Made by a program: the position numbers and the translations under genes
Notes under the pieces: generated by a model
Seen by the model: only the letters and a program-made list of their open reading frames with translations
What the model was told of the DNA's origin: nothing
The model's database searches: none
NCBI GenBank assembly: GCA_023428035.1
Contig: JAEYZO010000947.1
Span: 1 to 6,480, forward strand
Origin: Pseudomonadota bacterium
GTDB taxonomy: Bacteria; Myxococcota_A; Polyangia; Polyangiales; Ga0077539
Direction: 5' to 3'
Length of the DNA: 6,480 bases
In this document: positions 1 to 6,423 of the stretch, in pieces
Layout of the letters: each line of letters begins with the position of its first letter
Numbering within the stretch: position 1 is the first letter of the stretch

Positions 1-849
1 GATGGAGACGCGCATGGCGGTGCGGAGGCGCGCGGCGAAGGCGCGGCCGTCGGCGGGGCGGTCGGCGGGGTCGACGGAGAGCGCGGCGAGGATCACGTCG
101 CTGACGGCGTCGGGGACCTCGCCCATGCCCGGTGGGGCGACGGGCACCGGCGCGGGCTCGCGCACGCGGCGCAGGAGGTCGCTGAACTCGCCGGTCTCGA
201 AGGGCACGCGGCCGGTGACCATCTCGCACCAGATGAGGGCGGCGGCGTAGAGGTCGGCGCGGTGGTCGACGGGCATCCCCACGAGCTGCTCGGGGGACAT
301 GTACGCCGGCGTGCCGATGAGGACGCCCGCCTGGGTGATGTTCCCGCGGGAGGGGATGGACGAAGACGATTTCGCGATCCCGAAGTCGATGAGCTTGGGC
401 TGCTCGACGGAGCCCCCGACCAGGATGACGTTGGAGGGCTTGAGGTCGCGGTGCACCACCGAGGCGGCGTGGATCGCGTCGAGGCCCCCCAGCACGCCGA
501 GGACGGCGGTGGTGGCGAGGGCCCAGTGCTGCGGCCCCTCGCGCTCGAGCTGGAGTTCCAGGGGCACGCCGTCGACGAACTCCATCACGATGCAGGGCGA
601 GCCGTCGTCGAGGGTGCCGTAGTCGATCACCGAGACGACGTTGTTGTGGCGCACCTTCGCCATGAGCTGCGCCTCCTGCTCGAAGCGGGAGCGCAGGACG
701 GGGTCGGCCTCGTAGGCGAGGACCTTCACGGCCACGCGGTGCCCGAGGGTCGCGTGCGTGGCCGCGTAGACCTGGCCCATGCCGCCCGACCCGATCAGGT
801 AGTCGACGACGTAGCGCCCGAGGACGGTGTCTCCGCGTTGGAGTGACAT
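1..849 (-). CDS. Ser/Thr protein kinase (Hanks type), 3'-truncated by window edge
   Basis: Translating the minus strand from ATG at 849 gives 283 residues, open to the window edge, so the C-terminus is missing. All kinase landmarks are present: glycine loop GSGGMG (residues 20-25), VAVK with catalytic Lys42, alphaC Glu59 in RFEQEAQ, HRDLKPSN (133-140, catalytic Asp135, Asn140), DFG (155-157), and GTPAYMSPEQ with the APE-equivalent Glu187. The helical C-lobe follows up to about residue 280. It should transfer phosphate from ATP to Ser/Thr of cytoplasmic proteins. HRD with a preceding Arg suggests activation-loop regulation. The visible part ends where the kinase domain ends, so a tail, transmembrane segment or sensor domain could lie outside. 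The ATG is 19 bp after the stop of the HD-GYP-like gene, so it is the third gene of an operon. I see no strong Shine-Dalgarno before the start. Family assignment is secure; substrates are unknown. Confidence 0.95.
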   Translation of the reverse strand, partial: MSLQRGDTVLGRYVVDYLIGSGGMGQVYAATHATLGHRVAVKVLAYEADPVLRSRFEQEAQLMAKVRHNNVVSVIDYGTLDDGSPCIVMEFVDGVPLELQLEREGPQHWALATTAVLGVLGGLDAIHAASVVHRDLKPSNVILVGGSVEQPKLIDFGIAKSSSSIPSRGNITQAGVLIGTPAYMSPEQLVGMPVDHRADLYAAALIWCEMVTGRVPFETGEFSDLLRRVREPAPVPVAPPGMGEVPDAVSDVILAALSVDPADRPADGRAFAARLRTAMRVSI

Positions 850-868
850 CGGTGGACCAGAATCACGG

Positions 869-2107
869 TTATTCGCCCCGGAGGGCGATGTCCACCGGAG
901 ACTCTGGCCAGAGGATCGTCCCGCTGTGCAGGTACACCAGCGGGCGCAGGGGGTCTTCGCCGGGCGCCCCCCCGAGGGAGACCCCGGGCCTGCCGTCGGC
1001 GAGGCGCACCTGGGCCCCAGGGGGGAGGCTCCCGTGGGCGGCCAGCAGCGCCCGCACCCACCGCGGGTCGTGCTCGGCCCCCGAGGCCCGCGAGGCCCAC
1101 GCGAGGAGGTCTCCGTTCTCGAGGTCGAAGTCGGGCCCGAGGGGGCAACGCAAGCGCTCGAGGTCGAAGGCCAGCGCCGCGGCCCGCGCCACCGGGTGCC
1201 ACTTGCTCGCGTCGGCGAAGTGCGCGCAGACCCCGTGGAGGAGCGCGCACACCCGCAGCCGGTGGGCGTCGAGGGTCGAGGCCCCGGCGTCGACCCCCGC
1301 GAGGAGCGTGGGCAGCGCGGTGTCGGCCGCCTCGGCGAAGGTGCAGCCCTCGCGCTCGGAGTAGCCGTGCAGCGCGAGGGTGAGCGCGGCGTGGGCCCCC
1401 ACCCGGCGCGAGGCCACGGAGACCTTCACCGCGTCGAGCATGGCGAGGGCGTGCAGCATCGCGCCCAGGGCCCTGCGCGCCACGGTGCGCTGCCCCGGCG
1501 CGAAATCGAGGAAGCGCAGGCAGGCCCCGAGGTCGGCCTCGACGGCCCGCTCGGCGCGGCGCATGGCGCCGACGGCGGCGGCCCAGTCCCAGCCCGAGGC
1601 GATGCGGCCCTCGAGGGACTCGATGTCGGCCAGGGCGCGGGTCACCTGCGCCGGCGCGAAGAGCTCGGCGTCGACGGCGGAGCCCGCGGTGCCCTCCCTC
1701 GCCCCGGTGATCTCGCGCATGAAGAGCCCGTCGACGGCGGGGGCCTCGGTGGCCTTGCGGGCGATGGCCGCGCCGAGGGCGAGCACCGCCGCGGGGGCGG
1801 GGGGCCACTCGACCTTCACCTCGTTGACGCGCATCGCCGCGAGGGCCCGCGCGAGGTGCAGCGCGCGGTGAAAGCTCTGGGGCTCGAGCACGGCGAGGGC
1901 CCGGTCGACGAAGACCGCCTGACCGACGAACTGCAGCGCGAAGGGCGGCCCCGTCGCGGCCATGGCCGCCACCACCGACTCGGCGAGCTGCAGCGAGAGC
2001 GGGTGCGACTCGCCGTGCACCGCCACGGTGCGCGTGAGGATGAACAGCCGGTCGACGATGACCCCGGCGCCCGCCTCGGCCTCGGCCTCGGGGCGCACGG
2101 GGTTCAC
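869..2107 (-). CDS. Degenerate HD-GYP-like protein, probably catalytically inactive
   Basis: This is a 412-residue cytoplasmic protein. The start is GTG at 2107, chosen because GTGA overlaps the TGA of the upstream gene (4-bp overlap, typical of translational coupling); the frame stays open far upstream, but that part is antisense shadow of other genes. An N-terminal alpha/beta module (about residues 16-120; RTVAVHG at 26-32, then a LQFVGQAVFVDRAL strand pair) resembles the N-terminus of myxobacterial HD-GYP proteins as I know them. The C-terminus (361-408) has LPPGAQVRLADG followed by RPLVYL and VDIAL, close to the tail of HD-GYP phosphodiesterases (PPGxxVRLxxG). Between them, the His-rich metal site is not recognisable: there is no HD doublet and no GYP; LLHG (289-292) may be the remnant of LLHD. 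The family normally hydrolyses cyclic-di-GMP. Here I infer a non-catalytic scaffold or effector, perhaps a partner of the kinase encoded 19 bp downstream. Family placement is moderate confidence; loss of activity is inferred from motifs only. Confidence 0.8.
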   Translation of the reverse strand: MNPVRPEAEAEAGAGVIVDRLFILTRTVAVHGESHPLSLQLAESVVAAMAATGPPFALQFVGQAVFVDRALAVLEPQSFHRALHLARALAAMRVNEVKVEWPPAPAAVLALGAAIARKATEAPAVDGLFMREITGAREGTAGSAVDAELFAPAQVTRALADIESLEGRIASGWDWAAAVGAMRRAERAVEADLGACLRFLDFAPGQRTVARRALGAMLHALAMLDAVKVSVASRRVGAHAALTLALHGYSEREGCTFAEAADTALPTLLAGVDAGASTLDAHRLRVCALLHGVCAHFADASKWHPVARAAALAFDLERLRCPLGPDFDLENGDLLAWASRASGAEHDPRWVRALLAAHGSLPPGAQVRLADGRPGVSLGGAPGEDPLRPLVYLHSGTILWPESPVDIALRGE

Positions 2108-3600
2108 GCGCCCTTCGCTCCCTTCGCGTCGCGCAGCGCGCGGAAGCGCTCCCTCACCTCGTGCGCGTCGAGGAGCTCCCCGGGCCGCCACGCGACGCAG
2201 CGGGCCACCAGGTCGCCGCGGCCCTCCATCGCGTCGAGGAGGCGCAGCCGCGTGGCCGCGGGCATGTGCCGGTCGCGCACGAAGGGCACGAGGAGCTCCG
2301 CGGCGAGGTCCGACTCCACCGCGGCGTCGCAGAGGGCGCCGAGGGCCTTCGGGGTCCAGCGCGCGTCGGAGCCGAGCTGCGAGGCCATCCAGCGCACGCC
2401 CGCGGGGCCGAGGGCCTTCAACCTCGCGGCGGTGTGCGCGGTGGGGTCGCCCTGGGTGAGCAGCGCGTCGAGCCTGCCGCTCATGGCCGACGCGAGGCGC
2501 GAGAGGGCGTCGGCCCAGCCCGAGTCTTCTTCGGCGCGGTCGAGGAGGAGCGCCACGAGCCGCTCGGTGGTCGCGGGCCCGGCGACGAGCATCACCTCGG
2601 CGAGGGCGCGGGTGTTGCCCGAGGCGCGCATCACCGAGGCGGCGACGGCGTCGGCGAAGACGTCTCCGTCGAGGGCGGCGACGAGGCCCCGCGCGAAGGG
2701 GTCTCCGCGGCGCACCTGCGCGGTCAGGAGGTCGATGAGCTCGACGCCGGCGCCCGCGGGGTCGCGGGTGAGCACGTCGATGACCCGCCGCGCGAAGGCG
2801 TTGGGCTGGAGGGTGTCGTGCAGCGGCCGGTGTGACAGCAGCAGCGCGGTCTCGTGCAGGCGCCAGCGGGCCTCGTCGTCGCAGGCGGCGCGCAGGGGCG
2901 CGGCGGCGGTGGGGCGCAGGGCGAAGCGCTCGTCGCCGGCGCTGGGCGGGGCCATCGAGAGGGGGACGTCGAACTCCTCGCGCTCGGCCGCCCCGTCGAG
3001 GTCCTGCGCGGAGAGCATCACCGAGCGGTCGGTGAGCGACTTGAGCTCCGAGGCCTGCATCGCGACGAGGGCGCCGTCGACCGAGGGGTCGAGCACGTAG
3101 TCGTCGAAGACCTCCATGAACGAGGTCTGCACCTCGACGTCGAAGCCCGCGGTGCCGTTGGCCCAGAGCCAGTCGCGGAAGCGCGCGATCGCGGTGACCT
3201 CGCTCTCCAACCGCGCGAGCTCGTCGGCCAGGGCGCGGAGCTCGTCGAGGGTCATCCCCGGCCGCGGCGCCACCGCGCGCAGCCCCGCCATGAAGGCCGG
3301 GAGCAGCCAGCGGACCTCGTGGTCTTGCAGGTCCATCGCGGGCACGCCGCGCACCGAGAGGCCGTTGGCGGCGAGCTCCATGGGCGCGTCGGCGAGGGCG
3401 GCCCAGCACTCCCTCGCGCGCTCCGCCGCGGGCTCGATCGCGTGGCCGTGGGTGCGCGCCGAGCGCACCAGGGCGTCGAAGGCCCGCGCGAAGGCCCGCA
3501 CCTCGCCCTTCTGCGCCCGCTGCTCCCCCGAGGGTCTTCGGCCCCCGCCCGTCGACCGCAGGCTGGACCTCCCCACCCGCGGCGCGGTGCGAGCTCTCAT
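2104..3600 (-). CDS. HEAT-like alpha-helical repeat protein, first gene of kinase operon
   Basis: This is a 498-residue protein with no signal peptide or membrane segment. The start is ATG at 3600, with GAGGGAGAG ending 5 nt upstream. Residues 1-31 are basic and low-complexity, so the internal GTG at 3501 (residue 34) is a possible alternative. Residues about 37-140 form a module similar in layout to the N-terminus of the next gene (LVRSARTHG at 44-52; compare LTRTVAVHG there), including MTLDELRALADELARLE. A linker rich in Asp, Glu, Pro and Ala follows. Residues about 243-490 are repeated amphipathic helices rich in Ala and Leu, with turns such as GDP and SDARWTPKAL, consistent with HEAT or armadillo-like repeats, which usually mediate protein binding. 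There is no catalytic motif. The stop TGA overlaps the GTG start of the HD-GYP-like gene, so the two are probably translationally coupled and made in linked amounts. The precise function is unknown; a regulatory or scaffolding role for the downstream kinase is inference. Confidence 0.82.
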   Translation of the reverse strand: MRARTAPRVGRSSLRSTGGGRRPSGEQRAQKGEVRAFARAFDALVRSARTHGHAIEPAAERARECWAALADAPMELAANGLSVRGVPAMDLQDHEVRWLLPAFMAGLRAVAPRPGMTLDELRALADELARLESEVTAIARFRDWLWANGTAGFDVEVQTSFMEVFDDYVLDPSVDGALVAMQASELKSLTDRSVMLSAQDLDGAAEREEFDVPLSMAPPSAGDERFALRPTAAAPLRAACDDEARWRLHETALLLSHRPLHDTLQPNAFARRVIDVLTRDPAGAGVELIDLLTAQVRRGDPFARGLVAALDGDVFADAVAASVMRASGNTRALAEVMLVAGPATTERLVALLLDRAEEDSGWADALSRLASAMSGRLDALLTQGDPTAHTAARLKALGPAGVRWMASQLGSDARWTPKALGALCDAAVESDLAAELLVPFVRDRHMPAATRLRLLDAMEGRGDLVARCVAWRPGELLDAHEVRERFRALRDAKGAKGA

Positions 3601-3677
3601 CACGTCTCTCCCTCGTAGCAGAGCGCGGCGCGGCGGGGCAATCGCCGCCCTCGACCGCGACGGTGTACCGTCGGCCC
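3601..3677. promoter_or_regulatory. Divergent intergenic region with a 14-bp inverted repeat
   Basis: These 77 bp separate the divergent kinase operon and MopE-like lipoprotein gene, so unless they are transcribed from further away both promoters must lie here or inside the neighbouring coding sequence. I cannot point to convincing -35/-10 boxes in this GC-rich stretch. The one clear structure is a perfect inverted repeat, GACGGT (3659-3664), GT, ACCGTC (3667-3672), ending 5 bp before the ATG at 3678. It could be an operator, or an RNA hairpin hiding the start region of the lipoprotein gene, which has no obvious Shine-Dalgarno. Its role is inferred from position only. Confidence 0.45.
3606..3614 (-). 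promoter_or_regulatory. Ribosome binding site of the HEAT-like gene
   Basis: The minus strand reads GAGGGAGAG, then ACGTG, then ATG at 3600. This purine-rich Shine-Dalgarno at normal spacing is the main reason for choosing 3600 as the start. It stands out because the other genes in the window have weak or no visible Shine-Dalgarno. Confidence 0.7.
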
Positions 3678-5189
3678 ATGCGCTCCCGGTCGGTGCTCCT
3701 CGCCGCGCTGTGCGCGGTGACGGTGATGGCGTGTGCGGCTGAAGACCGCACCCCCTTCGGCTTCGACGCAGGCGCGGGCGGAGGCCGCGACGCGACCCAG
3801 ACCACGGACGCTGGCCCACGCGCGGACCTGGGCGCGGTGAGCGCGGACGACGTCTCTCCCGCGGGGGATGTCTCCAGCGTGTACGACACATCGACGGAGG
3901 GCGACGGCTGCGCGGTGGGCACCACGTGTACGCCCAACGCCGAGGGCTGCCAGGCGAGGGAGACCTGCGGCAACGGCCTCGACGACGACTGCAACGGCCG
4001 CCCCGACGACGGCTGCGCGTGCATCCCGGGCACGGTGCAGGACTGCTTCCTCGGGCCGCCCTTGAGGCGGGGCGTGGGGCAGTGCTCCGGCGGCACGCAG
4101 CGCTGCGAGGGCAGCGGCGAGTTCGGTTCGTGGGGCGCGTGCGCGGGCGCGATCGGCCCGTCGGCGGAGACCTGCGACCAGCTCGACAACGACTGCGACG
4201 GCTGCGCCGACGAGGGCCTGTGCTGCGGGGGTGAGCTCTCGTGCCCCGGCGCCGACGACCCGCGGGTGCCCGAGGGGCGCCCCTTCGCCGCCTACGGGCT
4301 GCGGGGCGAGATGTTCTTCACGGGCACCGCGCGGAGCTGGCGCTGGGAGATCCGCGGCGGGCCCTGCGACGCGGTGCTCCCGCGGCCGACCTTCACCACC
4401 TACGGCCTCGACACCCGCGTCGCGGCCTTCGTCCCGACGCTCTCGGGCGACTACACCGTGACGCTCACGGTGGTCACCGGCGACGGTCGCACCCTCACCT
4501 GCACCTTCGTGGTTCACATCGTCGGCCCCGGGATGCGCGTCGAGCTCTGCTGGGACACCAGCACCACCGTCGACCTCGACCTCTACGTGCACGACCCGCG
4601 GAACATGAACCCCTGGTTCGACAGCGCGGGCCCGCCGCTCACCAGCGTGAACAACAGCTCGTGCAACTGGTCGAACTGCGAGGCCAACATCCGCGGGGCG
4701 CGGGGGCGGGTCGACTGGGGCTACGCGACCTCTCCCTTGATGAACTGCGAGAGCGGGCCGCTCGGCGCGGGGTGGCGGGCGATGGGCGCGTGCTCGAACC
4801 CGAGGCTCGACATCGACAACAACCTCGTGAAGGCCAGCGGGGTGCCCGAGAACATGAACGTCGACAACCCGAGGGACGGTGAGCGCTTCAGGGTGATGGT
4901 GCAGAACTTCACCGGCGCCCGCGCGCGCCCCGTGCTGAACGTCTACTGCGGCGGGAGGCTCCGGGGCACCCTCGGCGCGGCGCCCGACCCGCTGCCGGAC
5001 TTCACCGGCCCCACGGGGCACCTCTCGGTGGGGGCGATGTGGCGCGCGGCCGACGTGACGGTGAGGGTGAACGCGAGCGGCGAGACCACGGGCTGCGAGG
5101 TCACGCCGCTGCGCCCGCCGGGGGCGTCGAGCTGTATCGCACCCAGTTTTCTGGACACCAGTTTCGACTCCGCCGCGATCCGCTCCTGA
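3678..5189 (+). CDS. Lipoprotein with two MopE-like metal-binding motifs and a DLDL domain
   Basis: This is a 503-residue protein. The start is ATG at 3678, because it gives a classical lipoprotein signal: MRSR, a hydrophobic stretch, then VMAC with lipidated Cys19. An upstream in-frame GTG at 3663 would only lengthen the n-region. A low-complexity Asp/Gly/Thr/Ala linker (20-85) follows. Two motifs of the MopE/putative metal-binding repeat type come next: CGNGLDDDCNGRPDDGC (97-113) and CDQLDNDCDGCADEG (166-180), with a Cys/Gly-rich stretch between them (CSGGTQRCEG). Residues about 195-285 look like a PKD or Ig-like beta domain (LSGDYTVTLTVVTGDGRT). The C-terminal domain begins at DLDLYV (299-304) and carries VDWGYA, LDID (377-380), PENMNVDNP (390-398) and VYCGG, a layout recurrent in myxobacterial secreted proteins. 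Many cysteines imply disulfides in the periplasm or on the cell surface. MopE motifs bind copper or calcium in characterised relatives; metal binding here is inference. The last residues after RPPGASS look atypical (see finding at 5133-5170). Confidence 0.9.
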   Translation: MRSRSVLLAALCAVTVMACAAEDRTPFGFDAGAGGGRDATQTTDAGPRADLGAVSADDVSPAGDVSSVYDTSTEGDGCAVGTTCTPNAEGCQARETCGNGLDDDCNGRPDDGCACIPGTVQDCFLGPPLRRGVGQCSGGTQRCEGSGEFGSWGACAGAIGPSAETCDQLDNDCDGCADEGLCCGGELSCPGADDPRVPEGRPFAAYGLRGEMFFTGTARSWRWEIRGGPCDAVLPRPTFTTYGLDTRVAAFVPTLSGDYTVTLTVVTGDGRTLTCTFVVHIVGPGMRVELCWDTSTTVDLDLYVHDPRNMNPWFDSAGPPLTSVNNSSCNWSNCEANIRGARGRVDWGYATSPLMNCESGPLGAGWRAMGACSNPRLDIDNNLVKASGVPENMNVDNPRDGERFRVMVQNFTGARARPVLNVYCGGRLRGTLGAAPDPLPDFTGPTGHLSVGAMWRAADVTVRVNASGETTGCEVTPLRPPGASSCIAPSFLDTSFDSAAIRS

Positions 5190-5472
5190 CGGAGCGCGCG
5201 GGAGCGTACCGCGGCGCTCGCTTCGGGGAAGGTCGCGCCACCCCACGCTCGTCGCGGTCGCCGCCACCCTCTCGTCGGGCCGTGTCACCGTCCGCGACGG
5301 GCACGGTCACCGGTGTCGACGACCGTGGCGACCTTCGGCCCGGACACTGTTACCGATCGACCGGTCTGTGGCACCGACACCCCCGGATCGTGGCCCCGAC
5401 CACCCCGAAAGTGTCACCCAGGTGCCCGGTCTGAACTGTTACCAAGGTTCCCGGTTGCACCCACCCTGGGCT
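5190..5472. repeat. Convergent intergenic region with degenerate 21-22-bp repeats
   Basis: No gene is supported here. The right part (5327-5454) shows a spaced motif, GNNACC followed by about six variable bases and CCCGG. CCCGG or its one-base variants start at 5339, 5360, 5382, 5404, 5425 and 5450, which are spacings of 21, 22, 22, 21 and 25. The GNNACC part varies: GGCGACC at 5327, GTTACC at 5349 and 5438, GGCACC at 5370, GTCACC at 5413. Weaker copies continue left (GGTCACC at 5305, GTGTCACC at 5282). The spacing is close to two helical turns. It lies between the 3' ends of two convergent genes. It may be the decayed part of the tandem array to its right. Function is unknown; protein-binding sites, a chromosome-organising element or a neutral decayed repeat are all possible. 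Confidence 0.6.
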
Positions 5473-5560
5473 GGGGGTCACCCCACCCTGACATGGGGTC
5501 CCCCCCACCCTGAGTCGGGGGTCACCCCACCCTGACATGGGGGTCACCCCACCCTACGGG
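5473..5560. repeat. Four 22-bp tandem repeats with a palindromic GGGGTCACCCC core
   Basis: Units occupy 5473-5494, 5495-5516, 5517-5538 and 5539-5560. Units 1 and 3 are identical: GGGGGTCACCCCACCCT then GACAT. Unit 4 is identical for its first 17 bases and then diverges; unit 2 is a variant with the core changed to GGGGTCCCCCCC. GGGGTCACCCC is a perfect 11-bp inverted repeat, so each transcript copy could fold into a short strong hairpin, and on the minus strand the G-runs (AGGGTGGGGTG) might form other G-rich structures. The last unit overlaps the TAG stop (5554-5556) of the minus-strand lipoprotein gene, so the array is the immediate 3' untranslated region of that gene. It might act as a bidirectional transcription barrier for the convergent pair; there is no T-tract, so a classical intrinsic terminator is not shown. 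Confidence 0.85.
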
Positions 5561-6423
5561 ATGATCGGGCCCGCGTCGGCGGGGGGCTGCGGCGGGCGGT
5601 ACTCCCCCGGCGGTAGAGGCGTGAGCGCGAAGTCCTGCCGCGCGACGCCGTTCGCGGTGATCGTCACCGACGCGTCCACCGCGCGCGCCCCGGGGAACCA
5701 CGCGTGCATCGTGTAGGTCCCCGGCGGCAGGTGGTCGACGCGGTAGCGCCCCTCGCGGTTCGTCTGGTCGTAGTGAGGGTTGGGCGTCACCACCAGCGGC
5801 GTCTGCATCCAGTTCGGAAAGTTCACCGAGTGCAGGATGTACCGCCCCGGACGAAGGACCCGAGGCTCCTGGTCCTCCCCGCGGTTGAGGAGCTGCGCGA
5901 TGGTCGCGCCCAGCCCGTCGACCTTCGGGAGGTGATGACGGTCGGTCTCCGCGTGGAGGATCAGCCGGTCGTTCAGGCTCATCGCCAGGATCCGCGGCTC
6001 GATGGTGCAGTCGTGAAAGTTCGCGTAGCGGTTGCGCGGCGGCGGGGCCCTCCCCGGCGTGCGCGCGTCGACGGTCACGATCGCCTCGGGCAGGGGGCCC
6101 GGCCCGGTGATCGGGAAGCGCCGCGCGTAGTACTCGTTGACCGCCGCGCGGCAGCCCGGCCGGTTCATCGTCTCGGCGTCGGCGCTGATGGGGACGGGCT
6201 CCGGCACCGGCCCCGTGAGCCGCACCACGCCCTCGACCGACCCCGTCGGCCCCGCCGGCGCGACCGCCCCCGCGTCACGCGACGTCGGCGTCGTGACTCC
6301 AGCGTCGGGCGTCACCGCCGGGCGAACCGCGGGCTCGCTGGGCCGACGGTTGCACCCGAGCGCCAACAGGGTTGTCAGGGCGAGGAGCGAGGAGGTGGGA
6401 GGCACACGGCGACGGTGGGTCAT
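5554..6423 (-). CDS. Lipoprotein with degenerate cupredoxin-like and carboxypeptidase-regulatory-like domains
   Basis: This is a 289-residue protein. The start is ATG at 6423, because it gives a compact lipoprotein signal: MTHRRR, a hydrophobic core, then LALGC with lipidated Cys24. A GTG at 6441 would add six residues and has no better ribosome site. After a Pro/Ala/Thr linker (25-65), GSVEGVVRLTG opens a beta domain. The middle resembles the plastocyanin-like family that pairs with a CarboxypepD_reg-like domain: C139 in DCTIEP, HH at 163-164, WM at 205-206, then RYRVDHLPPGTYTMHAW, the usual GxYxxxxLPPGTYxxxxW signature. In active relatives the stretch before WM has a Cys and a His as copper ligands; here it reads LHSVNFPNWM, so the Cys is absent. 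It is probably anchored to the outer or inner membrane facing the periplasm. Role unknown: binding, structural, or a relict copper protein. It converges with the MopE-like lipoprotein gene and ends inside the tandem repeat. Confidence 0.88.
   Translation of the reverse strand: MTHRRRVPPTSSLLALTTLLALGCNRRPSEPAVRPAVTPDAGVTTPTSRDAGAVAPAGPTGSVEGVVRLTGPVPEPVPISADAETMNRPGCRAAVNEYYARRFPITGPGPLPEAIVTVDARTPGRAPPPRNRYANFHDCTIEPRILAMSLNDRLILHAETDRHHLPKVDGLGATIAQLLNRGEDQEPRVLRPGRYILHSVNFPNWMQTPLVVTPNPHYDQTNREGRYRVDHLPPGTYTMHAWFPGARAVDASVTITANGVARQDFALTPLPPGEYRPPQPPADAGPIIP

Noticed and set aside
262..846. 194-aa plus-strand open frame over the kinase
   Set aside because: It is the complement of the kinase gene, which has every conserved kinase motif on the minus strand.
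827..3100. 757-aa plus-strand open frame
   Set aside because: It lies antisense to two well-supported minus-strand genes, has a low-complexity Arg/Gly/Glu-rich translation and no recognisable domain.
2108..4189. Upstream extension of the 412-aa frame to a 1106-aa minus-strand protein
   Set aside because: It overlaps the HEAT-like gene and the MopE-like lipoprotein gene in other frames, and its translation is Arg/Ala/Gly/Pro low-complexity typical of antisense or out-of-frame GC-rich DNA.
3600..5288. 562-aa minus-strand open frame
   Set aside because: It is antisense to the MopE-like lipoprotein gene, whose signal peptide and motifs are clear; the translation is Arg/Ala/His-rich without motifs.
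5350..5547. 65-aa minus-strand open frame across the repeat array
   Set aside because: It is read through repeats whose 22-bp period does not keep frame, and it has no ribosome site or motif; best explained as repeat DNA.
5473..5560. CRISPR array
   Set aside because: The 22-bp units are contiguous with no unique spacers, and no cas genes are present.
5473..5560. Classical rho-independent terminator
   Set aside because: GC-rich hairpins are possible, but no T-tract follows on either strand, so termination is only a hypothesis.
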